A stretch of DNA of 64,000 bases from Calliopum simillimum. Its lineage: Eukaryota; Arthropoda; Insecta; Diptera; Lauxaniidae. Shown here piece after piece: positions 45,448 to 57,000 of this stretch. The notes below the pieces were generated by a model. It made no database searches and was not told where the DNA came from. It saw only the letters and a list, made by a program, of their open reading frames with translations. Position 1 is the first letter of the stretch; the number at the start of each line of letters is the position of its first letter. Both the position numbers and the translations under genes were made by a program. The stretch is taken from the NCBI GenBank assembly GCA_951812925.1, contig OX638369.1, positions 27,732,533 through 27,796,532 of the forward strand, in the 5' to 3' direction.

Positions 45448-45949
45448 TGAAGCTCAAGAGAAGCTTTTTCAAGTTAATTTTGTTCTTTTGTAATGTTTTG
45501 TAAAATTCTGATAAAATAAAAACTCTTAAAATAACAATGTTGGTCACTTTTATTATAAAAAGAAAGGTGAGGTAAAACAATCATTTCACATTTTTTGTTC
45601 AAATGCAAATACCGGATAAATAAAGCGAGTTTGAAAAAAAATTTTCGTATAAATTTTGTAACAAAGGGTTCAACGAACCAGGAACAATTGAAATTTTTAA
45701 ATTGTTATCATAAACAAAGTTTTTACAAAGTGCCAAACACAAAAGTGATTGCTTAACCCACTTCTACCCTATCATCAAAACTTGAGAAACTGACTTAGTA
45801 CTTTTCACTGTCATATTTTTCTGATGGGGTCATTCAAAAAAGTCTGTAAAAAACTCAGGAATTTCATGCTTTCATAATTGTCCAACATTGTTCAAATTTT
45901 GTATCCTATTTTATGCTCTCCTAAAAGGCAGCACCAGCAAAGTATCATC

Positions 45950-46030
45950 CCGCTTTGCCTGTAGCATTGAAACATCTAACAAAACTAGAGTTCACTTTGT
46001 GGTCGAAATTTAACCAATTCACTTTGATTT
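45950..46030 (-). mobile_element. INE-1/DINE-like end fragment
   Basis: Reversed, it reads CATATTTAAAATCAAAGTGAATTGG, then TTAAATTTCGACCACAAAG and TGAACTCTAG, matching the right end of the elements at 19990-21144 and 41245-42215. Only the end is left. Confidence 0.5.
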
Positions 46031-46034
46031 TAAA

Positions 46035-47760
46035 TATGCTACGCAACTTAAGATTTTTCGACTTTCTGAGCATTTTTTGATTTCCGCAAAATTTTTCGAT
46101 TTTACCAAGATTTTACGACTTTCGTAAAATTTTTTGACTTTCTCAAGTTTTATTGACTTTCTCAAGATTTTTTGACTTTTACAAAATTTTTCGACTTTCT
46201 CAACTTTCCCAAGAATTTTCGACTATATCAACATTTTTGGACTTTCTCAAGATTTCTGGACTTTTTCAAGTTTTTTTAAATTTCTGAAATTTTTTTGTCA
46301 TTTGCAGATTTTAGATTTTCTCAATATTTATTTTTAGACTTTCTCAAAATTTTTTGTATTAATAAACAGCTTTCGACTTTCTTAAGATATTTTGTCTATA
46401 CAAAATTATTCGACTTTCTGAAAATTTTTGGACTTTCTCAAGATTCTTCGACTTTTGCAAATCTTTCTTCTTTCTCTACGTTTTTCGACTTTCGTAAGAT
46501 TTTTCGGCTTTCCCAAGATTTTTTGGCTTTCTGAAAATTTTTCGACTTTCTTAACACGTTGAGTGCCACCATACAAGCAAAATATCCTCCATCAGGAGCC
46601 ACGTGAACCGCCGGCGGTACACACCTAAACTTCAATACTTTAAACTTCACGCCATTTTATAGGACAAATAACACTTATAAGCACAAATCTCTTTCCACAA
46701 ACTCATTATAAATATACCTCTATAGATCAATATTCAACAGTCATTAAAAGTCGAAATTTTTTCATACATATTGAATTTGTATGGTGGCACAGCGCTACAA
46801 GTAAAGTGTGTACCGCCGGAGGTACACATGGCACTCAACGTATTAAGATTTTTCGATTTTGCGAAAGCAGGAAAATTTTGGGAAAGCCGACTTCGCAATT
46901 AATGACAATTTTTCGAGTTCCTCAAGATTTTTCGACTTTCTCTAGATTTCCCAATTTCTCAAATTTTTTCGTCATTTGCAAAATTTTTATATTTTCTCAA
47001 AATTTTTTGACTTAATGAAAATTTTTCGACTTTCTTAAGATATTTTGTCTATTCAAAATTTTGCGACTTTCTGGAAATTTTTTGACTTTCTCAAGATTCT
47101 TCATCTTGTGCAAGATCTTTCGTCTTTTTCTACATTTTTCGACTTTCTTAAAATCTTAGGTTTTTCTCTGCTCTCAATATTTTTCGACATTCCCAAAATT
47201 TTTCGAATTGCGAAAAATTTTTCGACTTTCGCAAGATTTTTCGGCTTTCCCAAGATTTTTTTGGATTTTGAGAAAGCCGACTATCTGAACTTAATGAAAA
47301 TTTTTCCAATTTCTCTAGACTTTTCAAATTTCTCAAATTTTGTCGTCATTTCCAAAGTTTTTCTCAAAATTTTTTGACTTAATTAACATTTTTCGACTTT
47401 AAGATTTTTTACCTATTCAAGATTTTTCGGCTTTCTGGAATTTTTTGATTTTTTCAAGGTTCTTCGACTTTTCAAAAATCTTTCGTCTTTCTCTACATTT
47501 TTCGACATTCTTAAAATCTTAGGTTTTTCTCTACATTTTCGACGATCTCAATATTTTTCGACAATCTCAAAATTTTTCGACTTTTTCAACATTTTTCGAC
47601 TTTCGCAAGAATTTTCGGCTTTCCCAAGATTTTTCGGCTTTCTGAAAATTTTCGAATGGACTTTCTCCACATTTTTTGACATTCTTGAAATTTTTCTATT
47701 CTCGCAAAATATTTGGACCTTTTTTCAAAATTGTGCGACTTTCTCAACATACTCACTCGT
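46035..47760 (+). repeat. Degenerate TTCGACTTTCTCAAGATTTT minisatellite
   Basis: Dozens of 20-27 bp units with core GACTTTCTCAAGATTTTT and variants GGCTTTCCC, GACATTCTTAAAATT and GTCTTTCTCTACATT. A higher-order pattern appears twice: the run GGCTTTCCCAAGATTTTT followed by GCTTTCTGAAAATTTT recurs at about 46505-46545 and 47610-47650. ORFs rich in Phe-Ser-Thr-Leu are repeat translations. Confidence 0.9.
46551..46846. mobile_element. piggyBac-type MITE (288 bp)
   Basis: TTAA at 46551-46554 and 46843-46846 flanks an element that begins CACGTTGAGTGCCACC and, reversed, ends TACGTTGAGTGCCATG. Near each end lies a second inverted motif, CCGCCGGCGGTACACAC on one side and CCTCCGGCGGTACACAC on the other. 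Exact TTAA target sites and short ends with subterminal repeats are typical of piggyBac-like elements. There is no coding capacity. It interrupts the minisatellite cleanly. Confidence 0.85.
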
Positions 47761-47975
47761 AGTTTATAAAGGTCTTCTGACAATCGGTCCTTTCAACAAA
47801 AGAACGAATATGGAACGGGTACTACTACTTAATCAAATTTCAAGATATTTATTTCTACTCATAGCACATCGTATTGCATTGAATTCTCCACTCCACTCAA
47901 CAAACCAAATCATAAATGAGCAAATGGTACCAAATTCTCCAATTAGAAATGAACCAGCAATACAACAGTACCCAG
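47745..47975 (+). repeat. Duplicated block, copy 1
   Basis: CTCAACATACTCACTCGTAG, AAAGGTCTTCTGACAATCGG, GGGTACTACTACTTAATCAA and CTCCAATTAGAAATGAACCA recur in the same order at 49022-49263. Both copies directly follow the GACTTTCTC array, so array and block were duplicated together. Confidence 0.85.
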
Positions 47976-48625
47976 ATTCCGCGTTTCTAATTCCACTGCA
48001 GTGACAAAATCTATAAACAGTCTAGATCTGTTCTGATTGAGAAAGAGGATGTACAAAATATGTTTTAGATCGTGTTGAAATTCATAGCCTTTAAAATAAT
48101 ATTTAATTTGGATGATAATTATGATTTATTTGGGGAAAATTTAGATGCAAAAGATAATTTATTGGATTGGAATGAGGTTTCATACCCATAATTTCAAAAA
48201 ACCTTTTAAAGTCCGATTAATATGGAATGAAGTTAGAAACTATAGAGCGCTCCAAGCACAAAATAATCAAAAAGATCCAAATTGATTGCTCTTCTAGGGT
48301 TAGGATATTTCTTATTCGGCCTCGACGAATAATATGGCAAAACACCTTTCTAAAACTTTTTTACTAGAAAATCTTTAATATGACATGATTTGATATAATA
48401 TCTAAGCAGAAAATCATTGGAATTATATTAAAAATTGAAATGTAAATTTTGTTACTTTTATTACCTTTAAGTTCATTTCATGTCATATGGCATAATTCCC
48501 AAAAACCACTTTTGAAACAAAATTTTTTAAAAATTATTTTCAATTATTGTAGAAATGGCTCTTAGTAGTAAGAAAATGAACAGTAACGATTTTTAAAGTC
48601 AAAAAGAAAAAAAAAGTTCCGAAAG
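47976..48625. other. Gene-free stretch
   Basis: No supported gene between duplicated block 1 and the second minisatellite array. TTCCGAAAGGGTTAACG at the right edge resembles a piggyBac end but has no partner. Confidence 0.45.
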
Positions 48626-49021
48626 GGTTAACGACTTTTGCAAATATTTTGACTTTCTGAAGATTTTTTTACTTGTGCAAAATTTTTCGACTTTCTCTAC
48701 TTTCCCATTATTTTTCGACTATCTCGACGTTTTTGGACTTTCTCTTCGACATTTTCTAGGTTTTTCAAATTTCTCAAATTTTTTCGTCATTTGCAAAATT
48801 TTTAGATTTTCTCAATATTTTTAGAATTTCTGAAAAATTGTTGACTATCCAATATTTTTCGACTTTCTGAATAATTTTTGACTTTCTCAAGATTCTTCGA
48901 CATTCCGAAACCTTTCGTCATTTTTCGACTTTCTCAAGATTTTTCGATTTTTGCAAAATTTTTCGATTCTCGCAAAATGTTTGGACTTTTACTCAAAATT
49001 TTTTGACTTCCGCAAAACTTT
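48626..49021 (+). repeat. Second GACTTTCTC minisatellite array
   Basis: Same unit as 46035-47760, about 16-18 degenerate copies, leading directly into duplicated block 2. Confidence 0.85.
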
Positions 49022-49263
49022 CTCAACATACCTATTCGTAATTCTATGAAGGTCTTCTGGGAATCGGTCCTTCCAACAAGAGAAAGAATAGAGTAGGGGT
49101 ACTACTTAATCAAATTTGTAGATGTTTCCTACTCCATAGCACAGCGTATTGCTTTGAGTTCTCCAAAAAATATCGCTGATTCGGTGTGCTCGTGCACTCT
49201 ACAAAGGAAATCTTAAAAAAAAAATCTAAATTCTCCAATTAGAAATGAACCAGCAATACAACA
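49022..49263 (+). repeat. Duplicated block, copy 2
   Basis: It matches 47745-47975 with indels (AAGGTCTTCTGGGAATCGGT, GGGTACTACTTAATCAAATT, CTCCAATTAGAAATGAACCA). Confidence 0.85.
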
Positions 49264-51166
49264 GCAACAGGAATGTTATTGTTCATTTCGTGTGTGTGCC
49301 AACAAAAAACTTTGAGCGCGCGCAAAATGAATGCAACAACAACATGTACACATTCGAACAACTTCTTTTGCCGGCATAGCCAAACTCCCATAGACAAGAC
49401 AACACATTGAGGAAAACAGTTTGCCGCGAACATTACAAACGAAATGACGTGTCCGTGCAGTTTGTCGTCGTCGTCGTTATGGGTTAATAAAGTTGCGCCA
49501 TAACAGTGTTGATTCTAACTAGAAACGGTCGGTTATGTCGTACGCGTAGATACTATACATTTTTTCATTAATTAAATGAAAATTTCAAGACAAAAAAAAA
49601 AAAAAGTACCTACGAGTTCATATGCGATATCTTGGACTTAGATATCAGTGATACTTTTGTTTGTGTCAGCGACGCCGCAGCTAAGTGTATTTTGTTTATA
49701 CAAAAGTAAAGACGAAAAAAAAGGAATTTCATGTTTTTTATGAAATGTTTTGGAAGAATGAAAAAAAAGTATTTTTTTTACTTTAATTGATTTACTTTAA
49801 ACTCAACACACTCAAGCACACTATCTTTGAGAAAGATAGCATATCTGCTAGATATAAATTGTAAGCAAAAATTAAATAAATATTGAAAAGTGAAAAGCGC
49901 TAAGTAAACAATTGTGAAGTGTAGAGCTTAGGGTGAATAAGAAAATTATCAGAAATGCATTGATAAGAAATCAATAAAAAAAATTAAGTGGGATTTGAAA
50001 GAAAAAAAAAAAAAAAAAGAAACTAAAATTTATTGGTGTCATCAAAAAAGCAAACAAATTAACGACCACAACAAATTTTAATTAAAAATGAGAATCAACG
50101 ACAAAAAAAATTTGAACGAAAACGTTTAGCGTAGTAGTAGATAATCGAGAACTACCTACGAAAAAAGTTTTCTGGATTATACTATAAGTCGAAATAAAGA
50201 AATAAAACGTGTGCCGAAAAATCTCTTACGAATCATAGTGTAGATAAAATCGAATCAAGAAAAACAAAACGTCCTCCGAAAGCCAAAAAATCTCTTACGA
50301 ATCATAGTGTGGATAAAATCAAATCAAGAAATATCACCAAAACAAAATTAAATATCAAAAATTTTTGAAATATTCAAAAAAGCATGATATCAACCATATA
50401 GAATTGAAATTATGTACATACTTATATTCAAATTTGTTGCGAACTATAAATCAAATCAAATCAAATCAAAAAGTTAAAAAAATACCACAAATTTTAAATT
50501 CAGAAATACAATGCCTAGTATGTTAAACTAAAAAAAAAATGTTCCGAAAAAATTCTAACGAATCATAAAGGACTCAAATCTGGTTTTAAAAATTGCTACA
50601 AATGAAAAGTTGAAAACGTTTATATAAGAAAATCTCAAGAAATTTGAATAAAATTTGAATAAAAAAGTATTTGAATAATCATAAGGCAGCTGAATCAATA
50701 TTAAAAACTGTCATAAATACAAAGCCAAAAATTCTACATTCAAAATTCTGCGGAAATTTCAATAAAATCACAAAAGAAAAAATCAAGATAAAAATATAGT
50801 TCTAAAAAATTTGTTGCGAACTATAACCGAAATGCAATATCGAGCAAAAACTACTTGCATATTGAACTCTGTACACAAAAGCTCTGAAAAAAAAAACCAT
50901 AAAACCCAAAAGTGAAATGTGAAAAGTAAAAGAGGCCAAAAAGGTATCTTAAAATATAGAAAAAGTTATTGCGAATTACGAACGAATGAAAAAGTTGTTC
51001 TGAATTTTATAACAAGACACAAAAAGAAATAAAAAAACCCAAAAACTTAATTCATTGAAAATGTAATCAGTAAAACTAATCAAAATTGCTATAAAGCTAA
51101 AAAAATTGTTGCGAATTATATTCAAAGTGAATGATAAAGCTCTAGCGATCGATATGGCAAGAAAAC
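49264..51166. other. Gene-free stretch left of the gypsy-type element
   Basis: No supported ORF. 49480-49700 is relatively complex sequence (for example CGGTCGGTTATGTCGTACGC). From 50140 to 51130 a loose motif recurs, TTGCGAAYTATA or CTTACGAATCATAGTG, with a near-perfect duplication of about 70 bp at 50215 and 50285. It could be untranslated leader-like host DNA or an old repeat. Confidence 0.4.
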
Positions 51167-53871
51167 TGTAACGAAATCTGCCTCTTCGAGGCCCACATCC
51201 CTAGGACCGGTTCTTCACACCTAGTTTTCGTCGGTCGTAGCTCAGGGAAAATGGGGGGGTACTTGGCCTATGGATATGGACGACAAGCTACATAAATTAA
51301 AAATTGTGTGAAGGGTAAGATATTATAACCAAAAAACCAGAAATTAAACAAACATTCACGACCAAAAGCCACTGATTATCGATTACAGAACAAAATTAAA
51401 TCTATTGAACCTAATTGGGGATGCCGGGGCGTTTAAATAACCAAACTGGAGGAACACTAGATGGTATTGGTTCCAACCTCTTTACCCACCCAACCTGCTA
51501 ACATGATAGGGATCTTAGTATGCTAGCCCACTTTGCCTTCAACCTACTTCGCCTTCGTGCTTAAATAATTAGACTTACAAAGATGTCATTTTTAAACGTT
51601 ATAACATTTTATTTAAATAAAGAGAGAAAAAAAAAATGCTTAAGAATATTGTTCACATCGAGCCTTAGCAATGAAAGATACTCTTACAAAAATTAATTTT
51701 TATGCTATCGATAACTTTCAACAATGTTTTAACATGATCGAGTTCAGATAGATATTAAATATAAAACAATAATAGAAATATAGAAAATAATCGAATGCTT
51801 ATTGCTATGTTTTAAGTGTTCATCAACTTTAACGTTTTAAAATTTGTGCATGTCCAGTGACTAACTCTATAGTAACTAACTCTATGCGATATTAAATGTC
51901 AAATAGACCAAAAGAAGAAAACAAAAATTTAAGCTCTGCATTTCTATGCAACTTGACATATGCAATTCTTTCATTTGTTTACATATCTCACTTTTTGTGT
52001 TTTAGGTTTTTAAGAAACAAAAACTGAGAGAACTAAAGAAAGCGTAAACGATAAAATATAATAGAATTTTTGTTACTCACTCTTACTCCTAGACACGACA
52101 GCAGGCCTGATGTTTTGTTGTTGGAGCTGTATCTCGTAACCTGTTAAACCAATGTTATTAACATACAAAGCAAATTGTTTTTGTTTCTGATTACCTATTT
52201 CTTTTCTTATGAAAATGTAAACGAGAGCACCTTTTTTTTCTCTTTTACGTTGTAAAATAATTCTACTTTTACTTATGTTTGTTGCTGTATGCTTTCATTC
52301 ATAATTTTGGTTACTTTTTAAAAAAAACATTTTCATAAAAAAAAAATATTAGTATCTTTAGTGATCGAATACAGTAGTGGCCGAACTTATTATGTCAACT
52401 TTATGAAAAAAAACTTTGCATATGTAAATCTAAATCTTTAGTTTCTGATTAAAACCAAAATGTTTCCAATGATTAATTTTTCTAAATAATTTAATGTATG
52501 TAACTTCCATCCTCAAATAAAAATTATGTTTAACTTTCAAATTCTCTTTTCTAATACAAAATTATTTTGAAATTTTGTTTTTCAATATCGATATGATATT
52601 ATAGAAAGCAAATTATTAAAGATTTGGATTATTAAGGTGCAAAATTTTGTTTTCTTTCAGTATTGTCTATATATATATCGTTTTTATCTCATTTAAGCAA
52701 GTTTTAAGTCTTAAATTTACGTAATTTATCACTATTTATGAATTATAAATTTATATGTACATATATATCGCGCATTTCAAAGTTTATTTCAAAGTTTATT
52801 AATATTTTGTTCTTATAGAGGTATGTATTTTTATAGGTTTGTATTTTTAAAGGTAAGTTTTATATGATATAAGTTTAGTTTAGTGTAAGACAATGTTATA
52901 TATGTAAACTTTTTTTCTTTGTTTTTGTTTTTCAGTTTTGATCTTGCGTTAGGAATTTTTTTTGTTTTCTGTTTTTATCTTACGTTAGGTATTATTCTTC
53001 TACTACATTATGTGATTTTATTGTGCAAAATTATATTAAATTAATCGTAGTATTATATGAGTCTAAGGATTTGTATGGGTGGACATATTTTATGTAAAAA
53101 GAACAGATTTATATATCCTTATGATATATAGCATCTAAATCTGAAAAATTTGTATATGAATTATAAATGATCTTATCTGTTTTCTTCCTTTTTCCATTAA
53201 TTGACCATTTAAGGCTTTTTCAACTATCTGCAGCGATGGGGTCAGCGATGAGGTTATGGGGGTGCTCCAATTGTCGAACTACTCCGGAGCTTTCGATGGA
53301 TGAATATTGTTGTACTCGTGGTATTCGGGAATCTGCTGGTACTTCTCTTGTACAAAAATAGGGATTCCACGACAGAAAGAAATGTCTGTCCGAGTTAATG
53401 TTGTATGGTTTCCGAGTATATATGCAAAATTACGTGTATATATTTCTTGGACTCGGTGGTAACTTTTACGGCTTTCGATTAAACTTAATATTACACGGAA
53501 AAATTTAACTATTTGGCTTATTTTTCGGTGACTGTCCATCACTTGAATGAATTTACTACGATCAAAAAGATTTTCCAGAATGAAATACTACTTGCACGTC
53601 TTTGCTGTTCGCGATCTCGAAGAATAAGGGCTGATCTTTTCCGGAAACTAGGCAGACATTACATTTGGGCCCACGTTTTCATATGTCATTACAACTTACA
53701 GTTCTTTTACAACAGGGTGAACAATTGGATTGTGTCTCGGGTGAAACATGGATATGAATATTCAGAATGACATGCAACTTTTAAGTTTGACGTTAGTTGA
53801 AAGCAAAAATTTAGTTCTTTGAAACTTTTAAGTTGATCAAAAAAAAAAAATTTATCATTAACTGGATATCA
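51167..53871 (-). repeat. Gypsy-type 3' LTR
   Basis: The + strand begins TGTAACGAAATCTGCC, so the LTR 3' end is CGTTACA on the minus strand. The match to the right LTR is continuous through 53390, where the window ends in the other copy. The other border is inferred at 53871 (minus strand TGATATCC after a GTGAGGG purine stretch) and could lie anywhere between 53391 and 54016. The length would be 2705 bp, unusually long. It contains no long ORF. Confidence 0.85.
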
Positions 53872-54016
53872 CCCTCACAAAACAGGTACAGTTCTACAAC
53901 ATTGCAACTGAAATGGAGCTGAAAAAGGTGATAGCAAAGTTTTTAGTTTCTCTGTTTTAAGAGAAAAAGTAGGCAAATGCAAGTTTTGAGACAGAGGGAA
54001 AAAAAATATAATATTT
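53872..54016 (-). other. Short region between pol stop and 3' LTR
   Basis: Only about 145 bp separate the pol stop from the inferred LTR, so there is no room for env. TTTTGTGAGGG at the LTR edge is a weak polypurine tract candidate. Confidence 0.5.
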
Positions 54017-57000
54017 TTAACACCAAATATCCTTGGCATGATAAGTACCTATGGCCTTGCCTTCCACGTCTTCAAGCTCATAATATGCATCACCTAAAAT
54101 TCTTCTTACTCTGCATTTTACTCCTACAGGTGCTAACTTAGCATTAAAATTTTTTGCTAAATTACTTTGAGCAAAATTTCTTCTAATAACTTCTTGCCCA
54201 ACATGCAATTTCCTTGCTTTTGACCTCAAATTATATGTATGAACGTTTTTTTCGTAAGCAGCTTTAAAATTAGCTTTAACAGAATCTCGAATAATCGCAA
54301 ATTCATCGCTTCTTTCGACTCTAGCATCATTTTCAGAAAGTATTTTTAGATTTCTTAAGATCGCATAATCTTTCCCATGTGTGATCATTTCCTGGCCTAA
54401 AAGTAATTGGTAAGGAGTTCGTCCTGTAGATTGGTGCAGACTGTTTCTTAAGGAAGAGTTGATACCGCTAATATATTGGTCCCAGTCTCTTTGGTCCTTT
54501 CGCACAAACGATCTCAAAGCTTCGTTGATTGAACGGTTTACTCGTTCCGAAGCGTTCGATTGAGGACTATAAACTGCGGTGCAGGTATGATTTACCCCAT
54601 ATTTAATCAAAAAATTTTCAAATTCCTTACTTTTGAATTGTGAGCCATTGTCTGTCACAATTGTCTCGGGTACGCCAAAACAATCAAATATCTCACACTT
54701 AAGAAAATCTATTATGTTTCGAGAGATGAACTTTTTTAACGGTTTTAAAAATGGAAACTTCGAGAAGTGATCCAGGACAATAAGGATGCCTATGTTTCCC
54801 TTTTTGGACCTTGGAAATGGTCCAATGAGATCTAAATATAATCTCTCAAAAGGTCTAACGGTTTCTATCATTCTGCCCATGGGTGGTCTTAAACTGTATG
54901 TGGGAGATTTTGATGTTTTGCATAATTCACAATTAAGGACATAATTTTTCACGTCTACGACTACTCCAGGCCAATAAAAATACCGCCGAATTCTTTCCAA
55001 AGTTTTGGCTATACCGCCGTGGGCAGATGAAGCTGCATCATGAGCCGCATATATGACACTATGCCTAAGTTCTTCCGGAACTAGCAATCTCCACGAGTCA
55101 GATTCATCGGAATCTCCTGTTGAGAACCCTATTCGGTGATAAATATATTTCTCAATGACTTTAAAATCTGGCATTTCCGATTGTGCAAACTTTTCCCTGA
55201 GCGCTTTATAATTTTCACTATCAAAACTTTTTGAATTCAAATCTAACAATGGTAACACTTCAACGTCAAGTTCATCAACCGCGTTGTCATTCTCGAATGC
55301 ACGCGAAAGTGCATCTGCCACTACATTATCGCTGCCTTTGCGATGTTCGATAGAAAAGTGAAATCCTTGAAGTTTAAGTGCCCATCTGGCCAATCTTCCG
55401 CTCAGATCTTTTTGGCTCATTAGCCATTTGAGGCTGGCATGATCTGTTACGACTTTAAATTCGTATCCTTCGATGTATGGTCGATATTTTTTGACCGCAA
55501 GCACAACGGCAAGACATTCCAACTCAGTCACGGTGTAGTTGCGCTGAGCCTTGTTGAGTTTGTGAGACATAAAAGCTATGGGCTTTTCGTCTCCATTCTC
55601 ATCAGCTTGCGCAAGCAATGCCCCTACACCGTACTGGCTGGCATCACATTGGACGACGAATGGTTTATTATAATCAGCATGAACAAGAAGAGGCGCAGTT
55701 GATAACTTATTCTTCAAGGTTTCGAAGGAGGCTTGGGCATTTGTGTTCCATGAAAAAGATTTCTTCTTAGAAAGAAGCTCAGTGAGGTGAAAAGTTGTGG
55801 ATGCGTAGTCATCAATAAACCTTCTGTACCAACCTGTCATGCCAAGAAATTGGCGAAGTTGCCGGACAGTTTTTGGTACAGGAAAGTCTGATATTGCACT
55901 CACTTTGTCTGGGTCTACCTCAAGCGAACCTTTCCCTACGACAAAGCCGAGGTACTTCACTTGAGATAGCCCAAACATACTCTTTTTGAGGTTTATGGTC
56001 AAACCCGCTTTCCGTAAATTAAGTGCAACCTCTAAAAGATGGCTTACATGTTGGTCAAGGGTTTGGCTAACAACAAGTAAATCATCCAGATAAACAAATA
56101 CGTATGATTTTAAGTTATAAGGAATTACCTTGTCCATCAATCGACACATTGTTTGTGGCGCATTGCACAAGCCAAATGGCATTCGAGCAAATTGATACAA
56201 TGGCCGATTGGGTATTGTAAAGGCAGTTTTTGGACGAGATTCCTTTTCTAAATTTATCTGCCAGAAGGCATCTTTGAGATCAATTTTCGAAATAAAATAA
56301 ACAGGAGGCAATCTTGAAAGAAGACCATCGATGTTAGGTATCGGGTATGCATCTTTTACTGTCAAAGAGTTCAATTTTCGGGAGTCCAAACAAAATCTGA
56401 CTTTCTGTGGCTTCACTACAAGAACCGTAGGGGACGACCATGCGGAGCTTTCGGCTTCTTCAATGACGCCTTGATTTAGCATTCGATCTACTTCTTTGCA
56501 CAAAATTTTCTCCATCGCTGGAGAAATCGGGTAATGCCTTTGTTTAATTGGGGTGGCATTCCCAGTATCAATCTTATGCTCTATCAATGTCGTCAACCCC
56601 AGGCCTTCCTTTTCAAATGATGGAAAAGCTGAAATTGCGGTTTCAAGTTTTTGTTGTTCGGACGGACTAAGTGTGAGAAATTCGCAATCTTTTTGGTCGG
56701 CACGTAGTTCAGAAATAACATTTTCAAAATTAAGTTTTAAGCCAAATTCAACCCAAAAATCCATTCCACATATTATATCTTGTTTTAATGAGGGTATTAA
56801 TAGAAAATTAAATGACTTAATAAAGTCTCTAAATTCAACTGAGACTAAAACAGAACCAAGAACTTGCTGGTTTTGTCCATCAGCCGTTTTTACAGAACCA
56901 GAAAACTTTTTAAACATGGATTTATCCTTCAGAATGTCTTTCGCCAAATCTCCACCTATGCAACTTTTGTTTGCACCACTGTCAAGAAGAGCAAAAAAGG

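Larger units (their letters stand above)
43995..45850. mobile_element. Inverted-repeat-bounded DNA element, unclassified
   Basis: The left part reads ACAAGTGAAAAGTTTTGAGT, CAGTTTTCCCAAGTTTTGA and, after about 100 bp, GGGTAGAACGGGGTTAAATTG. The right part, reversed from about 45825 to 45755, reads ACAGTGAAAAGTACTAAGTC, AGTTTCTCAAGTTTTGATGA and then GGGTAGAAGTGGGTTAAGCAA. The left side carries the extra block shared with 8925-9105. Inside lie a short AT-hook ORF and a nested Transib-like element. I infer an old DNA transposon, but have not found precise ends or a target duplication. Confidence 0.5.

Noticed and set aside
46295..47377. Plus-strand ORFs with Phe-Ser-Thr-Phe repeats
   Set aside because: Translations of the GACTTTCTC minisatellite.
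48290..48645. Possible piggyBac element ending GGGTTAA near 48640
   Set aside because: The left side (CTAGGGTTAGG) is in direct, not inverted, orientation, and no second TTAA fits.
53167..53361. 64-codon plus-strand ORF, present again at 63777-63971
   Set aside because: The repetition is due only to the LTRs. It is antisense to the element and has no recognisable domain.
53872..54016. Search for an envelope gene after pol
   Set aside because: Only about 145 bp lie between the pol stop and the inferred LTR, too short for env.
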